NCBI GenBank assembly: GCA_016939335.1
Contig: JAFGHC010000040.1
Span: 1 to 45,471, forward strand
Source: Candidatus Saganbacteria bacterium
Lineage (GTDB): Bacteria > Margulisbacteria > WOR-1 > O2-12-FULL-45-9 > XYB2-FULL-48-7
Length of the DNA stretch: 45,471 nucleotides
Direction of reading: 5' to 3'
Shown here: positions 8,003 through 19,610 of the stretch, piece after piece
Position numbering within the stretch: the first letter of the stretch is position 1
Layout: each line of letters starts with the position of its first letter
Program-made: the position numbers and the translations under genes
Notes under the pieces: model-generated
Database searches by the model: none
Told to the model about the DNA's origin: nothing
What the model saw: only the letters and a program-made list of their open reading frames with translations

Positions 8003-9380
8003 GCTTCATCTTCAGCCGCGCCAGCAGTTCTTTGCCGACGGTATAAATATCGCCCGCCCCCAGCGTCAGGACGATGTCGCCCGGCTTCAGTTCTTTGATC
8101 AGGCGCTCGGCGATCTGTTCTTTTTTCGGCAGGTACCGGGTCTTTTCCCGGTCAAGCAGTTCGGCGATCGTCCGGCCGGAAACGCCCGGGAGCGGCGTTT
8201 CCGATGCGGCGTAAACGTCGGTGATGATGACACGGTCGGCGTCGCCGAACGCCCCGGCGAACTGCTCCTTGAGGATCATCGTCCGGGTGTAGCGGTGGGG
8301 CTGGAAGACGCAGATGATCCGCCGTTCCGGCCAGCCCGAACGGGCCGCCTTGAGCGTGGCGCTGATCTCGGTCGGGTGATGGGCGTAATCGTCGATCAGC
8401 AGCACGCCGTTCTGCTCGCCTACCGTCGAGAAGCGGCGCCGCGCCCCGACAAAGGTGCGCAGCGCGCCGGCCACCGTCACAAAATCAAGGCCGAACTCAA
8501 CACTGACGGCGAAGACCGCCAGGCTGTTCAGGATATTCTGCCGGCCGGGGACGGAGAGCTCGACCGCGCCAAGCTCCTGGCCGCGGCGCGTCAGCACGTA
8601 GCGCGAGCTGAAGCCGGCGAAGGAGAGTTCCCTGGCGCCATATTCCATTTCGGGCGCCAGGCCGTAAGTGATGAAGCGCCGTCCCCCCTTACCGATCAGC
8701 CGCTGGTTGTTCGGGTCGCTGCCGTCGATCACGACCAGGCCGCCGGCCGGCAGGCAGGCCATGAACCGCTCAAAGGTCGAGAGCAGTTCGTCCATCCCGC
8801 CGAAGTGCTCCATATGGTCAGCCTCGATATTGGTGACCACCTCAAGCGTCGGCGAGTAGTAGAGAAAAGAACTGTCCGACTCGTCGGCTTCGGCCACCAG
8901 ATAGTTGCCGCCGCCCAGCCGGGCGTTGCCGCCCTCGTAGTCCATGTCGCAGCCGATCAGATAAGTCGGGTCCAGCCTGGCCGCTTCCAGCACGCGGGCG
9001 GTCATGGCGGTGGTCGTTGTTTTGCCGTGCGTGCCGGCCACGGCCACCCGGTGCTTTGAGCGCGACATGATCCAGGCCAGCACCTCGGCCCGTTTGACGA
9101 TCCTGATCCCCTTGGCCGCCGCTTCGGCCAGTTCGGGATTGTCCGCCCTGACCGCCGAGGAATAGACCAGAAGATCGGCGTCGCGCACCTGCGAGCTCCC
9201 GTGGCCGATAAAAATGCGGACGCCGAGGTCTTTCAGCCGGATCGTGTTGACCCCTTCTTTCTGGTCGGAGCCGCTGACCTTAAAGCCCATCTCCAGCAGC
9301 ACTTTGGCGATCCCCGACATGCCGCAGCCGCCAATGCCGACCAGGTGGACATTCTTCATTCTTTCCAGATCAAGGTCCAT
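7986..9380 (-). CDS. murC: UDP-N-acetylmuramate--L-alanine ligase
   Basis: HLVGIGGCGMSGIAKVL, VAGTHGKTTTTAM, DDYAHHPTEI. Confidence 0.96.
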   Translation of the reverse strand: MDLDLERMKNVHLVGIGGCGMSGIAKVLLEMGFKVSGSDQKEGVNTIRLKDLGVRIFIGHGSSQVRDADLLVYSSAVRADNPELAEAAAKGIRIVKRAEVLAWIMSRSKHRVAVAGTHGKTTTTAMTARVLEAARLDPTYLIGCDMDYEGGNARLGGGNYLVAEADESDSSFLYYSPTLEVVTNIEADHMEHFGGMDELLSTFERFMACLPAGGLVVIDGSDPNNQRLIGKGGRRFITYGLAPEMEYGARELSFAGFSSRYVLTRRGQELGAVELSVPGRQNILNSLAVFAVSVEFGLDFVTVAGALRTFVGARRRFSTVGEQNGVLLIDDYAHHPTEISATLKAARSGWPERRIICVFQPHRYTRTMILKEQFAGAFGDADRVIITDVYAASETPLPGVSGRTIAELLDREKTRYLPKKEQIAERLIKELKPGDIVLTLGAGDIYTVGKELLARLKMKHENPA

Positions 9381-10437
9381 TTGCTTCCTTCAGGTCGGAC
9401 AGGATCAGTCCGATGATCTCGCTGGCCGCCTCCGGCCGCCCCAGCCGCCGGGCGGCCGCCGCCATGGCCGGCAAGTCGAGGTTATCGCTCCCCGCCAGCG
9501 CCGCGAATTTTTCCGGCGTGAACTCGTCATTCTCGACGCACAAGCCGGCGCCGGCCGCCGCGATCGCCCGGGCGTTCAGTTCCTGATGTCCGGCGGCGGA
9601 AAAAGGGAACGGCACAAGGACCATCGGCAGGCCCCGGGCGGTGAATTCGGCGATCGCGGTCGCGCCGGCCCGGCTGACCGCCAGATCAGCCGCCGCCAGC
9701 ATTTCCCCTACATTATACAGATAATTGACCTTGCGATAAAACGGATATTGGGCGCCCTTGAGGGCGGCGTCGACCAGTTCCGCGTCACGATTGCCGACCA
9801 CATGAATTATTTTGATCTCACTGGATAATTTCGGCAAAGCGGCGACGACTGCCTGATTAATGCTCCGCGCCCCCTGGCTTCCTCCCATGATAAGAACGAC
9901 ACGGTCGCCGGGCGCAAAGCCGAGCCGGCGCCGGCTGGCGTCCCGGTCGGCGGACAAGATCTCGCGGCGCACCGGATTGCCGGTCAGCACGCCCGGCAGA
10001 TACCGTTCCGAGCCGGGAAAAGAGAGAAAGGTCCGCCTGGCCCAGCGGACGCACAAACGGTTGGTGAAACCGGGGAGCAGGTTCTGTTCGTGCAGGTAGA
10101 TCGGGACCGCGAGCAGTTTCGCCGCCGCCACCGCCGGCAGACTGGCGCAGCCCCCCGTGGAAATCAGCGCCTGCGGGGCGAACCGGCGCAGCCGCCGCCA
10201 GGCCTGGAAAAAAGCGAACAGCAAAACAACTGACGGACGGCGCCGCGCGCTGATCAGCTCGAGCGGATAGCCGGCGCGCGGCACCAGTTCGCGCTCCAAC
10301 CCTTCACGGCCGCCAAGGAACAGCAGCTCGGCCCGCGGCAACCGGCTTTTCAGTTCGTCGGCCAGCGCCAGGCCCGGGTAAATGTGCCCGCCGGTGCCGC
10401 CGCAGACCAGCGCAAAGCGCAAATTATCCCTGCTCAT
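9370..10437 (-). CDS. murG: undecaprenyldiphospho-muramoylpentapeptide beta-N-acetylglucosaminyltransferase
   Basis: ALVCGGTGGHIYPGLALA, LHEQNLLPG, MGGSQGARSIN; start reassigned to ATG at 10437 (the listed ORF runs into ftsW in another frame). Confidence 0.95.
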   Translation of the reverse strand: MSRDNLRFALVCGGTGGHIYPGLALADELKSRLPRAELLFLGGREGLERELVPRAGYPLELISARRRPSVVLLFAFFQAWRRLRRFAPQALISTGGCASLPAVAAAKLLAVPIYLHEQNLLPGFTNRLCVRWARRTFLSFPGSERYLPGVLTGNPVRREILSADRDASRRRLGFAPGDRVVLIMGGSQGARSINQAVVAALPKLSSEIKIIHVVGNRDAELVDAALKGAQYPFYRKVNYLYNVGEMLAAADLAVSRAGATAIAEFTARGLPMVLVPFPFSAAGHQELNARAIAAAGAGLCVENDEFTPEKFAALAGSDNLDLPAMAAAARRLGRPEAASEIIGLILSDLKEANGP

Positions 10438-11522
10438 GGCCGCCGCGAGATATTGAGGACGACGCCGGCCGCGAACAAGTTGATCACGGTCGCCGTGCCG
10501 CCGTAGCTGATGAACGGGAGCGGGATGCCGGTCGTCGGGACCAGGCCGATCACTACCATGATATTGAGCAGGGCTTGGACCGTCAGCCAGGAGACCAGGC
10601 CGAGCGCCAGCAGGTTCTTGAAAGGATCGGCGGCCGCCAGCGCGATCATCAGGCCGCGGTACGCCAGCAGGCAAAAAAGGGCCACGATTATCACTCCCCC
10701 GACGAAACCGAGCTCCTCGCACAAAATGGCGAAAATAAAATCGGTGAATTGCTGCGGCAGGTAAAAATATTTCTGGCGCGAAGCGCCCAGGCCGAGGCCA
10801 AAGAGGCCGCCCGAACCGACCGCCAGCAGCGATTGGATGATCTGGAAGCCGCTCCCCTGCGGGTCCTTCCAGGGATCGAGATAGGCCAGCAAACGGCGCA
10901 GCCGGTAGGCGCTGGAAAGGGAGAGCGCCAGCAGGCTGGCGAGTCCCAGGCCGGCGAGCACCCCGCTCTGCCGCCAGTCAGCCCCTGCGACAAAAAGCAT
11001 GACGAAAGCGGTCAGCGAAATCGTCAGCGCCGTGCCCAGATCGGGCTGTTTAATGATCAGCGCGGCGATCAACCCCGTCAGCAAGACCGGCGGGAGAAAA
11101 CCGCGGAAGAGATCGCCCAGTTTCTCCCGGCTGGCCGCCAGGTAGACGGCCAGGAAGAGCACCAGCGTGAATTTGATGAGTTCAGAAGGCTGGAACGACA
11201 AGATGCCGAGCTCGATCCAGCGCGAGGCGCCCAGCACTTTCCGGCCGACGCCCGGCAGATAAATAATGACCAGCAGCAGCACGGAAACGAGGAAGATCAG
11301 GCCGGAACGTTTCTTCAGCACTGCCAGATCAAGACGGCAAGCGAAGCAGAGCGCCGCCAGGCCGAGGGCCAGATAAAATATCTGCCGCTTGATGAAATAA
11401 AAGCTGTCGCCCAGCCGCAACGCCAGGGTCGGGCTGGCCGAAAAGACCATGATCGTGCCGACGGCGGAAAGGGCCAGCACGGCAAACAGGAAAATATAGT
11501 CTAAACTTTTAGGCTTTGGCAT
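10434..11522 (-). CDS. ftsW: FtsW-type lipid II polymerase/flippase (SEDS)
   Basis: multi-TM SEDS protein, GTALTISLTAF, VPTTGIPLPFISYGGTA; ATGA overlap with murG. Confidence 0.93.
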   Translation of the reverse strand: MPKPKSLDYIFLFAVLALSAVGTIMVFSASPTLALRLGDSFYFIKRQIFYLALGLAALCFACRLDLAVLKKRSGLIFLVSVLLLVIIYLPGVGRKVLGASRWIELGILSFQPSELIKFTLVLFLAVYLAASREKLGDLFRGFLPPVLLTGLIAALIIKQPDLGTALTISLTAFVMLFVAGADWRQSGVLAGLGLASLLALSLSSAYRLRRLLAYLDPWKDPQGSGFQIIQSLLAVGSGGLFGLGLGASRQKYFYLPQQFTDFIFAILCEELGFVGGVIIVALFCLLAYRGLMIALAAADPFKNLLALGLVSWLTVQALLNIMVVIGLVPTTGIPLPFISYGGTATVINLFAAGVVLNISRRP

Positions 11523-12790
11523 AGCTGCTTGAAAACCGTCCCCCGCTCCTCATAATCCCTGAACATATCAAAACTGGCGCAGGCCGGTGAAAAGAGCACG
11601 ACATCGCCGCGCCCGGCCAGCAAAAAAGCATTTTTCACGGCGTCGGGCAGCGAGGCCCCGGCCCGGTAAATCTCCTCGCAGCCGGCCGCCTTGAGCGCCG
11701 CCTCAAAGCGGGGCGCCGCCTCGCCGATCAGCACGACCGCCTTGACCCCGCGCCTGACGTCGCGGGCCAGCTCGTCCAAACTGACCCCTTTGTCCCGCCC
11801 GCCCAGGATCAGCACAATCCCCCGCCCCCGGAAAGTTTCGAGCGCCACCCGCGTCGAATCGGGGTTGGTCCCTTTCGAATCGTTGTAAAATTCGACGCCG
11901 GCCACCGTGGTGACGTATTCGATCCGGTGCTCGACCCCCGGAAAAGCGCGCAGCACCTCGGCCGCCGTTTCCCTGCTCACGCCGCAGAGATAAGCGGCCT
12001 GAGCGGCGGCCAGCGCGTTTTCCAGGTTATGCCGGCCGGGGATCTTGATCTGGTCAGGCGCCAGGGTGACGATCCCCGGCCTGGAGCGGGAGAACGGCAC
12101 CAGCTTCGCCTTGGCCTTTTTGACCATTTCCGCTACCGCCCGGTCGGCCTGGTTGTAGACCAGCCAATCGTCACCGGTCTGGTTCCGGAACAGACGCGCC
12201 TTCTGGGCGATATATTCCCGCATGGTATGGTGGCGCTCCAGATGATCGGGCTGGATGTTAAGTATCACGCCGATCTTCGGGCGGAAGCTCTCGCACGCCT
12301 CAAGCTGGTAGCTGCTGACCTCCACCACCAGGTAATCGAGGCCGGTCTCGTCGACATCGATCAGCGGCCGGCCGATATTGCCGGCCACGACAGCCGGCTT
12401 GCCGGCCGCCTTCAGCAATTCGCCGATCAGCGTGGCGGTGGTCGTTTTGCCGTTCGTTCCGGTCACGGCAATGATCGGTTTGGTGATAAAACGGAAAGCC
12501 AATTCGATCTCGGCAATGACGGGGATGTCCCTCTCCCGCGCGGCCGCCAGCACCGGCAGATCGAGATGGACTCCCGGGCTGACCACGATCAAATCGTCAC
12601 CTTCAATTATGCCCAAGGAGTGCCCGCCCAGCTCGATCTCCAGCCCCAGGCCGTTAAAAACCGAAACATCGGCCCGCGGGTCGCTGTCGGTCAGGCGCAC
12701 GCTGGCCCCCAGGGCAAGCAGTTTTTTGGCGGCCGCGGTCCCGCTCCTCCCCGCGCCGAAGACCGTGACTTTTTTGCCCTTCAAATCCAT
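11501..12790 (-). CDS. murD: UDP-N-acetylmuramoylalanine--D-glutamate ligase
   Basis: VTGTNGKTTTATLIGEL, NDSKGTNPDST, ILGGRDKG; start trimmed to MDLKGKKVTVFG. Confidence 0.95.
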   Translation of the reverse strand: MDLKGKKVTVFGAGRSGTAAAKKLLALGASVRLTDSDPRADVSVFNGLGLEIELGGHSLGIIEGDDLIVVSPGVHLDLPVLAAARERDIPVIAEIELAFRFITKPIIAVTGTNGKTTTATLIGELLKAAGKPAVVAGNIGRPLIDVDETGLDYLVVEVSSYQLEACESFRPKIGVILNIQPDHLERHHTMREYIAQKARLFRNQTGDDWLVYNQADRAVAEMVKKAKAKLVPFSRSRPGIVTLAPDQIKIPGRHNLENALAAAQAAYLCGVSRETAAEVLRAFPGVEHRIEYVTTVAGVEFYNDSKGTNPDSTRVALETFRGRGIVLILGGRDKGVSLDELARDVRRGVKAVVLIGEAAPRFEAALKAAGCEEIYRAGASLPDAVKNAFLLAGRGDVVLFSPACASFDMFRDYEERGTVFKQLCQSLKV

Positions 12791-13734
12791 AAGCCCACGA
12801 TCCCAAAAACGATTCCCGCCGCCCAAAAGCCGGCCACGACCCATTGTTCCTTGACCCCCATCAGTTCAAAGGTGTGATGCAGCGGGGTCATTTTAAAGAC
12901 GCGGCGCTTGAAGAACTTATAAGCGGTCACCTGAATGATCACCGACAAAGCCTCGATCACGAAGACGCCGCCGATCACTACCAGCCGCAATTCCTGGTGG
13001 ACCAGGCAGGCAAGGCCCGCCAAAGCCGCCCCCAGCGGCAGCGAGCCGGCATCGCCCATAAAGAGCGCGGCCCGGGGAAAATTGTAACAGAGAAAAGCGA
13101 GGACCGCCCCGGCCGCCGTCAGGGAAAAAGCCGCCGCATTGGAAATGTGCAGAAAAAAGAAGGCCAGCGCTCCCAGGAACAGGAAGGCCAGCCCGGCCGT
13201 TCCCGCCAGCAGGCCGTTCAGGCCGTCGGTCAGGTTGGCCGCGTTGGCGAAACCGACGACAAAAAAGATGACCAGGAGCTGGTAGAGGTACGGATTGCCA
13301 AACCGGAGCCAGGCGAGCGGGCCGTCAAGCGAGAGGTTATAACCGAGAAAAGTAAGATAGGCCGCGAAGAAGCCGGCCGCCAGGACTTGCAGCACGATCT
13401 TTTCCCAGAAAGTCAGCCCCAGGCTCCGGCGCCGGAAGATCTTCAGCAGATCATCGGCCAGGCCGATGGCGGCAAAGGCGGCCAGCAGCAGCAGCAAGGC
13501 CAGATAGGCCGGCTGCAGTTCGACGTCGATCAGGATCAGCGTAAAAACAACGATCGTCAGCAGGAAACCGAGCCCGCCCATCGTCGGCGTGCCGGCCTTG
13601 GCGCCGTGCGCCGGCGGGCCCTCGGCCCGCACCGGCTGTCCGAGCCTAAAAAGCTTAAGGCCTCCGAGCAAAGGGAAAGTCAGGGCCAGGGAAACGATCG
13701 CCGCGGCAAAAAATATAAAGATCAAGCTGCTCAC
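12781..13734 (-). CDS. mraY: phospho-N-acetylmuramoyl-pentapeptide-transferase
   Basis: AKAGTPTMGGLGFLLTI, NAANLTDGLNGLLAG, MTPLHHTFELMG. Confidence 0.95.
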   Translation of the reverse strand: MSSLIFIFFAAAIVSLALTFPLLGGLKLFRLGQPVRAEGPPAHGAKAGTPTMGGLGFLLTIVVFTLILIDVELQPAYLALLLLLAAFAAIGLADDLLKIFRRRSLGLTFWEKIVLQVLAAGFFAAYLTFLGYNLSLDGPLAWLRFGNPYLYQLLVIFFVVGFANAANLTDGLNGLLAGTAGLAFLFLGALAFFFLHISNAAAFSLTAAGAVLAFLCYNFPRAALFMGDAGSLPLGAALAGLACLVHQELRLVVIGGVFVIEALSVIIQVTAYKFFKRRVFKMTPLHHTFELMGVKEQWVVAGFWAAGIVFGIVGLWI

Positions 13735-13778
13735 CCGTCAATTTTACAATATTTTAGGAAGGGGCGCAAACGGGCCAG

Positions 13779-13817
13779 AAAAAAAATAAGCCTCCCGTGA
13801 GCGCTCACGGGAGGCTT
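13779..13817 (-). terminator. Rho-independent terminator
   Basis: perfect 30 nt palindrome aagcctcccgtgagc/gctcacgggaggctt (13788-13817), then on the minus strand TTATTTTTTTT. Confidence 0.85.
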
Positions 13818-13837
13818 TATTTTATTAAAAACAACGA

Positions 13838-14359
13838 TCAGAGATAGAGTCGGCCGCCAGAATATATCTGCCCGGCATTCGCCCCAGCGAACCAGGTGGT
13901 CGCGCCGTTGGCTGAAGTCAGCGAAAAAGCGGTCAGATCAGCAAACAGCGACAGATTGGGCGCGAACACGTATTCAGCGCCGACCAGGACTGTGATCGTG
14001 GTGGTACCGCTACCGGCCGAATTGTACAGGACCGCCGGCCCCCAATAAGTCGACAGGCCGTTAGAAATCTTGCTCAAGGGGATATTCCCCCTGGCGAGGA
14101 GGGTCAGGGTAGTCGTATTGGCAGCGTTGGCGATCGTGCCGCCAACGTCTAAACTCCAGCCCCCCATGCCAAAATGGGCCGCCGGGCAGCCGACCGATGT
14201 CAGGGTCACCCCGGTCAATCCCATCAAGCTGGCGCCTGAGGAAGTGGTCGTACTGGTGGTGTCGGCCGTAACTTTTTTAGCCGGCGTGACTGTAGCGGCC
14301 AATGAAGCAACCGACATGACCAAGACTAAAAGTAACGTTAAAAATGCAGTTCTCTTCAT
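13838..14359 (-). CDS. secreted/outer-membrane beta-strand-rich hypothetical protein
   Basis: N-terminal signal peptide MKRTAFLTLLLVLVMSVASLAA; alternating strands; C-terminal GGRLYL. Confidence 0.6.
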   Translation of the reverse strand: MKRTAFLTLLLVLVMSVASLAATVTPAKKVTADTTSTTTSSGASLMGLTGVTLTSVGCPAAHFGMGGWSLDVGGTIANAANTTTLTLLARGNIPLSKISNGLSTYWGPAVLYNSAGSGTTTITVLVGAEYVFAPNLSLFADLTAFSLTSANGATTWFAGANAGQIYSGGRLYL

Positions 14360-14421
14360 TATTTCACCTCCTTCTCTTGCGAGGCATTATATAACCAAAT
14401 TAAAATATAATCAAGCAGCGG

Positions 14422-15036
14422 TCAGAACCTGTACTCGCCGGCCAAACCGGCGCCGGTGCTGCTGCTCCCCTGCGAGACCGTGACCATGATCTCGCCTTTC
14501 ACGTTCAGTTTATCGGTGGCCGCGTAAGCCGCCCCGCCGCTCAAGACCAGGCTGGTGCCCGTGGTGGTCGAAGTCCCGCCGCCCGGCAAGCTGGCCGCCA
14601 CGCTGGAATAATTGAGCCCGACCACGCCGCCGGGGGTCCATTTGTCGTCCAGTTTCCGGCTCAAGACGACGCCGCCGGTCAGGCTGACCGTTTGCAAAGA
14701 ATTCTGGTTGAAATAACCAAAGTCGCCCAGCCAGGCGAGATCGCACGGCAAGTCAGCCGATACTTTTTGCCACAGCCCTTTGGCTCCCAAGCCCAGCCAG
14801 CTCGAGGAAGAACCGGACGCCGATTGCACCGCCAGGCGGCCGTAACCGTCAACGTCAGGAGTAAAACCGTAGCTTAACCTGGCAGCGATCTCCGTCGCCC
14901 CGGCGGACGGGAGGACAAAAGCGCCGGTCAGCGAAACTTTGCCGGCGCCCAGGCCGTCCGCCGTCATGAAAAACAAGGCGTGCGCGCCGCTCGCCACCGC
15001 CGCGGCAAGCGCGCCCGCGATCAAAATCCTTTTCAT
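14422..15036 (-). CDS. secreted/outer-membrane beta-barrel-like hypothetical protein
   Basis: signal peptide MKRILIAGALAAAVASGAHA, C-terminal GLAGEYRF; start trimmed from the longer ORF. Confidence 0.6.
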   Translation of the reverse strand: MKRILIAGALAAAVASGAHALFFMTADGLGAGKVSLTGAFVLPSAGATEIAARLSYGFTPDVDGYGRLAVQSASGSSSSWLGLGAKGLWQKVSADLPCDLAWLGDFGYFNQNSLQTVSLTGGVVLSRKLDDKWTPGGVVGLNYSSVAASLPGGGTSTTTGTSLVLSGGAAYAATDKLNVKGEIMVTVSQGSSSTGAGLAGEYRF

Positions 15037-15037
15037 T

Positions 15038-15691
15038 TCACTTCCCCTTGAAAATACCGTAGAGAAAATCGGCCGCCATGTCCTTGCAGCCCAGCCCGAA
15101 GGCGATCGCCGCCGCCAACCCCACCGTGCCAAGCAGGATGTCCAGTTTGGCCAGGATCTCTCCCGGCTTGAGCCCCAGCTGGGCCAGCACCGCCAAAAAG
15201 GTGAAGAGGACCACGACATAATAAATGAAACGGGCGAGCGCTTTGCCGCCCGGCACGCCGCAATTGAGCAGCACAACCTTCACCAGGCCGGAAAAGAACG
15301 CGGCAAAAAACAGGCCCAGGCCGAGCACCAGCGCCGCCATCAGCGCCAGCCCGAGATAAATCATGACCTTGGTCATTACCGGTTCGATCTTCAGGCCGGA
15401 CAGCCCGCCGACCGCCAGCACCGTCAGCAAAATGATGGCCCAGAAAACCCCGTCGCCCAGCAGTTCGGACAAGCCCTTCTTGACCTCCCCCTTTTCCAGC
15501 AGCTGGTTGAACTTGACCGTCTTGGCCCACTGGTCAAGCCGGGCCAGTTTGAGAATATAAGCAACAATGAAGGCCCCCAGCCGGGCAAGCAGAAAACCGA
15601 GCAGGATCACGATCAGCGCGGCCAGTAAATTAAGCAGCGGCAGGGAAACTTGGTTCCAGGCGGAGACGAGCGGAACGGTCAGGCTATCCAT
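15038..15691 (-). CDS. mechanosensitive-channel-like TM-helix repeat membrane protein
   Basis: repeated long TM helices (LLNLLAALIVILLGFLLARLGAFIV..., LDILLGTVGLAAAIAFGLGCKDMAADFL), lacks a large MscS beta domain. Confidence 0.65.
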   Translation of the reverse strand: MDSLTVPLVSAWNQVSLPLLNLLAALIVILLGFLLARLGAFIVAYILKLARLDQWAKTVKFNQLLEKGEVKKGLSELLGDGVFWAIILLTVLAVGGLSGLKIEPVMTKVMIYLGLALMAALVLGLGLFFAAFFSGLVKVVLLNCGVPGGKALARFIYYVVVLFTFLAVLAQLGLKPGEILAKLDILLGTVGLAAAIAFGLGCKDMAADFLYGIFKGK

Positions 15692-15707
15692 AACACCACT
15701 CCTTTTT

Positions 15708-15935
15708 TCAAGCCTTCAAGATCGCCAGAATGACCGACAGTGACATAAAAACGATCGCCAGCCCCCAGGTGATCCGGTCAAGCCCTTCCTCCAGCCCCTT
15801 GGGCGTGCCAAAAAGCTTGGCCGAGCCGCCGATGCCGCCCAGCCCCTCCCCCTTGGCCGCGTGCAGCAGAACGGCCACGATCAGCAGGAGTGCGGACAAG
15901 AACTGCAAAGCCAGCAATAATCCTCTCATAACCAC
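15708..15935 (-). CDS. secG: preprotein translocase subunit SecG
   Basis: LQFLSALLLIVAVLLHAAKGEGLGGIGGSAKLFG. Confidence 0.85.
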   Translation of the reverse strand: MVMRGLLLALQFLSALLLIVAVLLHAAKGEGLGGIGGSAKLFGTPKGLEEGLDRITWGLAIVFMSLSVILAILKA

Positions 15936-15977
15936 CCCATATTATATATTTAATTTATCAGTTTGCAACATCAAAAA

Positions 15978-16050
15978 TGGAGGTGATCGGGATTGAACCG
16001 ACGACCTCGGCGTTGCGAACGCCGCGCTCTCCCAACTGAGCTACACCCCC
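15978..16050 (-). tRNA. tRNA-Ala (anticodon CGC)
   Basis: rc GGGGGTGTAGCTCAGTTGGGAGAGC..CGGCGTTCGCAACGCCG..GGTTCAATCCC..CACCTCCA; acceptor contains the G3:U70 pair typical of tRNA-Ala; CCA not encoded. Confidence 0.95.
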
Positions 16051-16065
16051 ATACCACTGCGTGGC

Positions 16066-16093
16066 AAATCCCAACCTCCAACGTCCAACTTCA
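16066..16093. repeat. heptanucleotide repeat between tRNA-Ala and pgk
   Basis: aaatccc aacctcc aacgtcc aacttca, 7 nt period, degenerate. Confidence 0.6.
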
Positions 16094-16095
16094 AA

Positions 16096-17292
16096 TTATT
16101 TATCCCGCAAACAGGCAATGCCCGGCAGCGTTTTCCCTTCGACAAACTCAAGCGAGGCGCCACCCCCGGTGGAAATGTGGGTCATCTTGCCGGCCAGGCC
16201 GGCCTGCTCCACGGCCGCGACCGAATCGCCGCCGCCGATCACGGAGCTCGCCCCTTTGCCCGTCGCTTCGGCCACCATTTCAGCGATCGCCGTCGTTCCC
16301 TTGGAGAATTTAGCGAATTCGAAGACCCCCATCGGGCCGTTCCAGAAGATCGTTTTGGCTTTTTTGATCGCGTGGCCGAACTTGGTGATCGTCTCGGGAC
16401 CGATGTCCATCCCCTGCCAGTCGGCCGGGATGCCGGCGCGCGTCACGATCCTGGAATCGGCATTCGCATCAAATTTATCGGCCACAACATGGTCGATCGG
16501 CAGCATCAGCGGGATGCCGCGGTCGATCGCCTTCTTCAGTATCTCTCTGGCCAGCCCGATCTTGTCCTCTTCCACCAGGGATTTGCCGACCTCGACGCCG
16601 CGGGCCTTGAAAAAGGTATAGGCCATGCCGCCGCCGATGATCAGCGTATTAACCTTGGCAAGCAGGTTTTCGATCACGTCGATCTTGCCGGAGATCTTGG
16701 CGCCGCCCAGGATCGCCACGAACGGCCGGGCCGGATTTTCCAGCAACTGGCCGAGGAATTTGATCTCTTTTTCCATCAGGAAACCGGCGTAGCCCTTGAG
16801 ATATTTCGTCACCCCTTCGGTCGAAGCGTGGGCGCGGTGGGCCGTGCCGAAAGCGTCGTTGACGTAAAGATCGGCCAACGCGGCCAGTTTTTCGGCAAAA
16901 GCGGGGTCGTTCTTCTCTTCTTCCTTATAAAAGCGGACGTTTTCGAGCAGCAGGATGTCGCCCGCCCTGAGTTTAGCGGCCGCCCCTGCGACTTCCGGGC
17001 CGATACAATCTTTGGCATAAGCCACCGGCTTGCCGAGCAACTGCGAGAGTTTCGCCGCGACCGGGGCCAAACGAAGTTTGTCGTCGGGCCCGGCCTTGGG
17101 CCGGCCCAGGTGGGAAACAAGGATGACCTTCGCGCCCTTGCCGCAGAGATACTTGATGGTCGGCAGAGCGGCGCGGATCCGCGTATCGTCAGTGATGTTC
17201 TGTTTCTCGTCCAGCGGCACATTGAAGTCAACCCTGACAAGAACCCGCTGATCGCTTAATTGCTTGATGTCCTCGACGGTCTGTTTCGCCAT
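16096..17292 (-). CDS. pgk: phosphoglycerate kinase
   Basis: [47 protein letters not shown]; first ATG at 17292. Confidence 0.97.
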   Translation of the reverse strand: MAKQTVEDIKQLSDQRVLVRVDFNVPLDEKQNITDDTRIRAALPTIKYLCGKGAKVILVSHLGRPKAGPDDKLRLAPVAAKLSQLLGKPVAYAKDCIGPEVAGAAAKLRAGDILLLENVRFYKEEEKNDPAFAEKLAALADLYVNDAFGTAHRAHASTEGVTKYLKGYAGFLMEKEIKFLGQLLENPARPFVAILGGAKISGKIDVIENLLAKVNTLIIGGGMAYTFFKARGVEVGKSLVEEDKIGLAREILKKAIDRGIPLMLPIDHVVADKFDANADSRIVTRAGIPADWQGMDIGPETITKFGHAIKKAKTIFWNGPMGVFEFAKFSKGTTAIAEMVAEATGKGASSVIGGGDSVAAVEQAGLAGKMTHISTGGGASLEFVEGKTLPGIACLRDK

Positions 17293-17294
17293 TT

Positions 17295-19606
<2,312 letters not shown>

Positions 19607-19610
<4 letters not shown>

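Noticed and set aside
9370-10722. 450 aa murG ORF as annotated
   Set aside because: First 95 codons lie in an alternate frame over ftsW; ATG at 10437 is the sensible start.
16177-17259. 360 aa plus-strand ORF
   Set aside because: Antisense of pgk with mirror composition.
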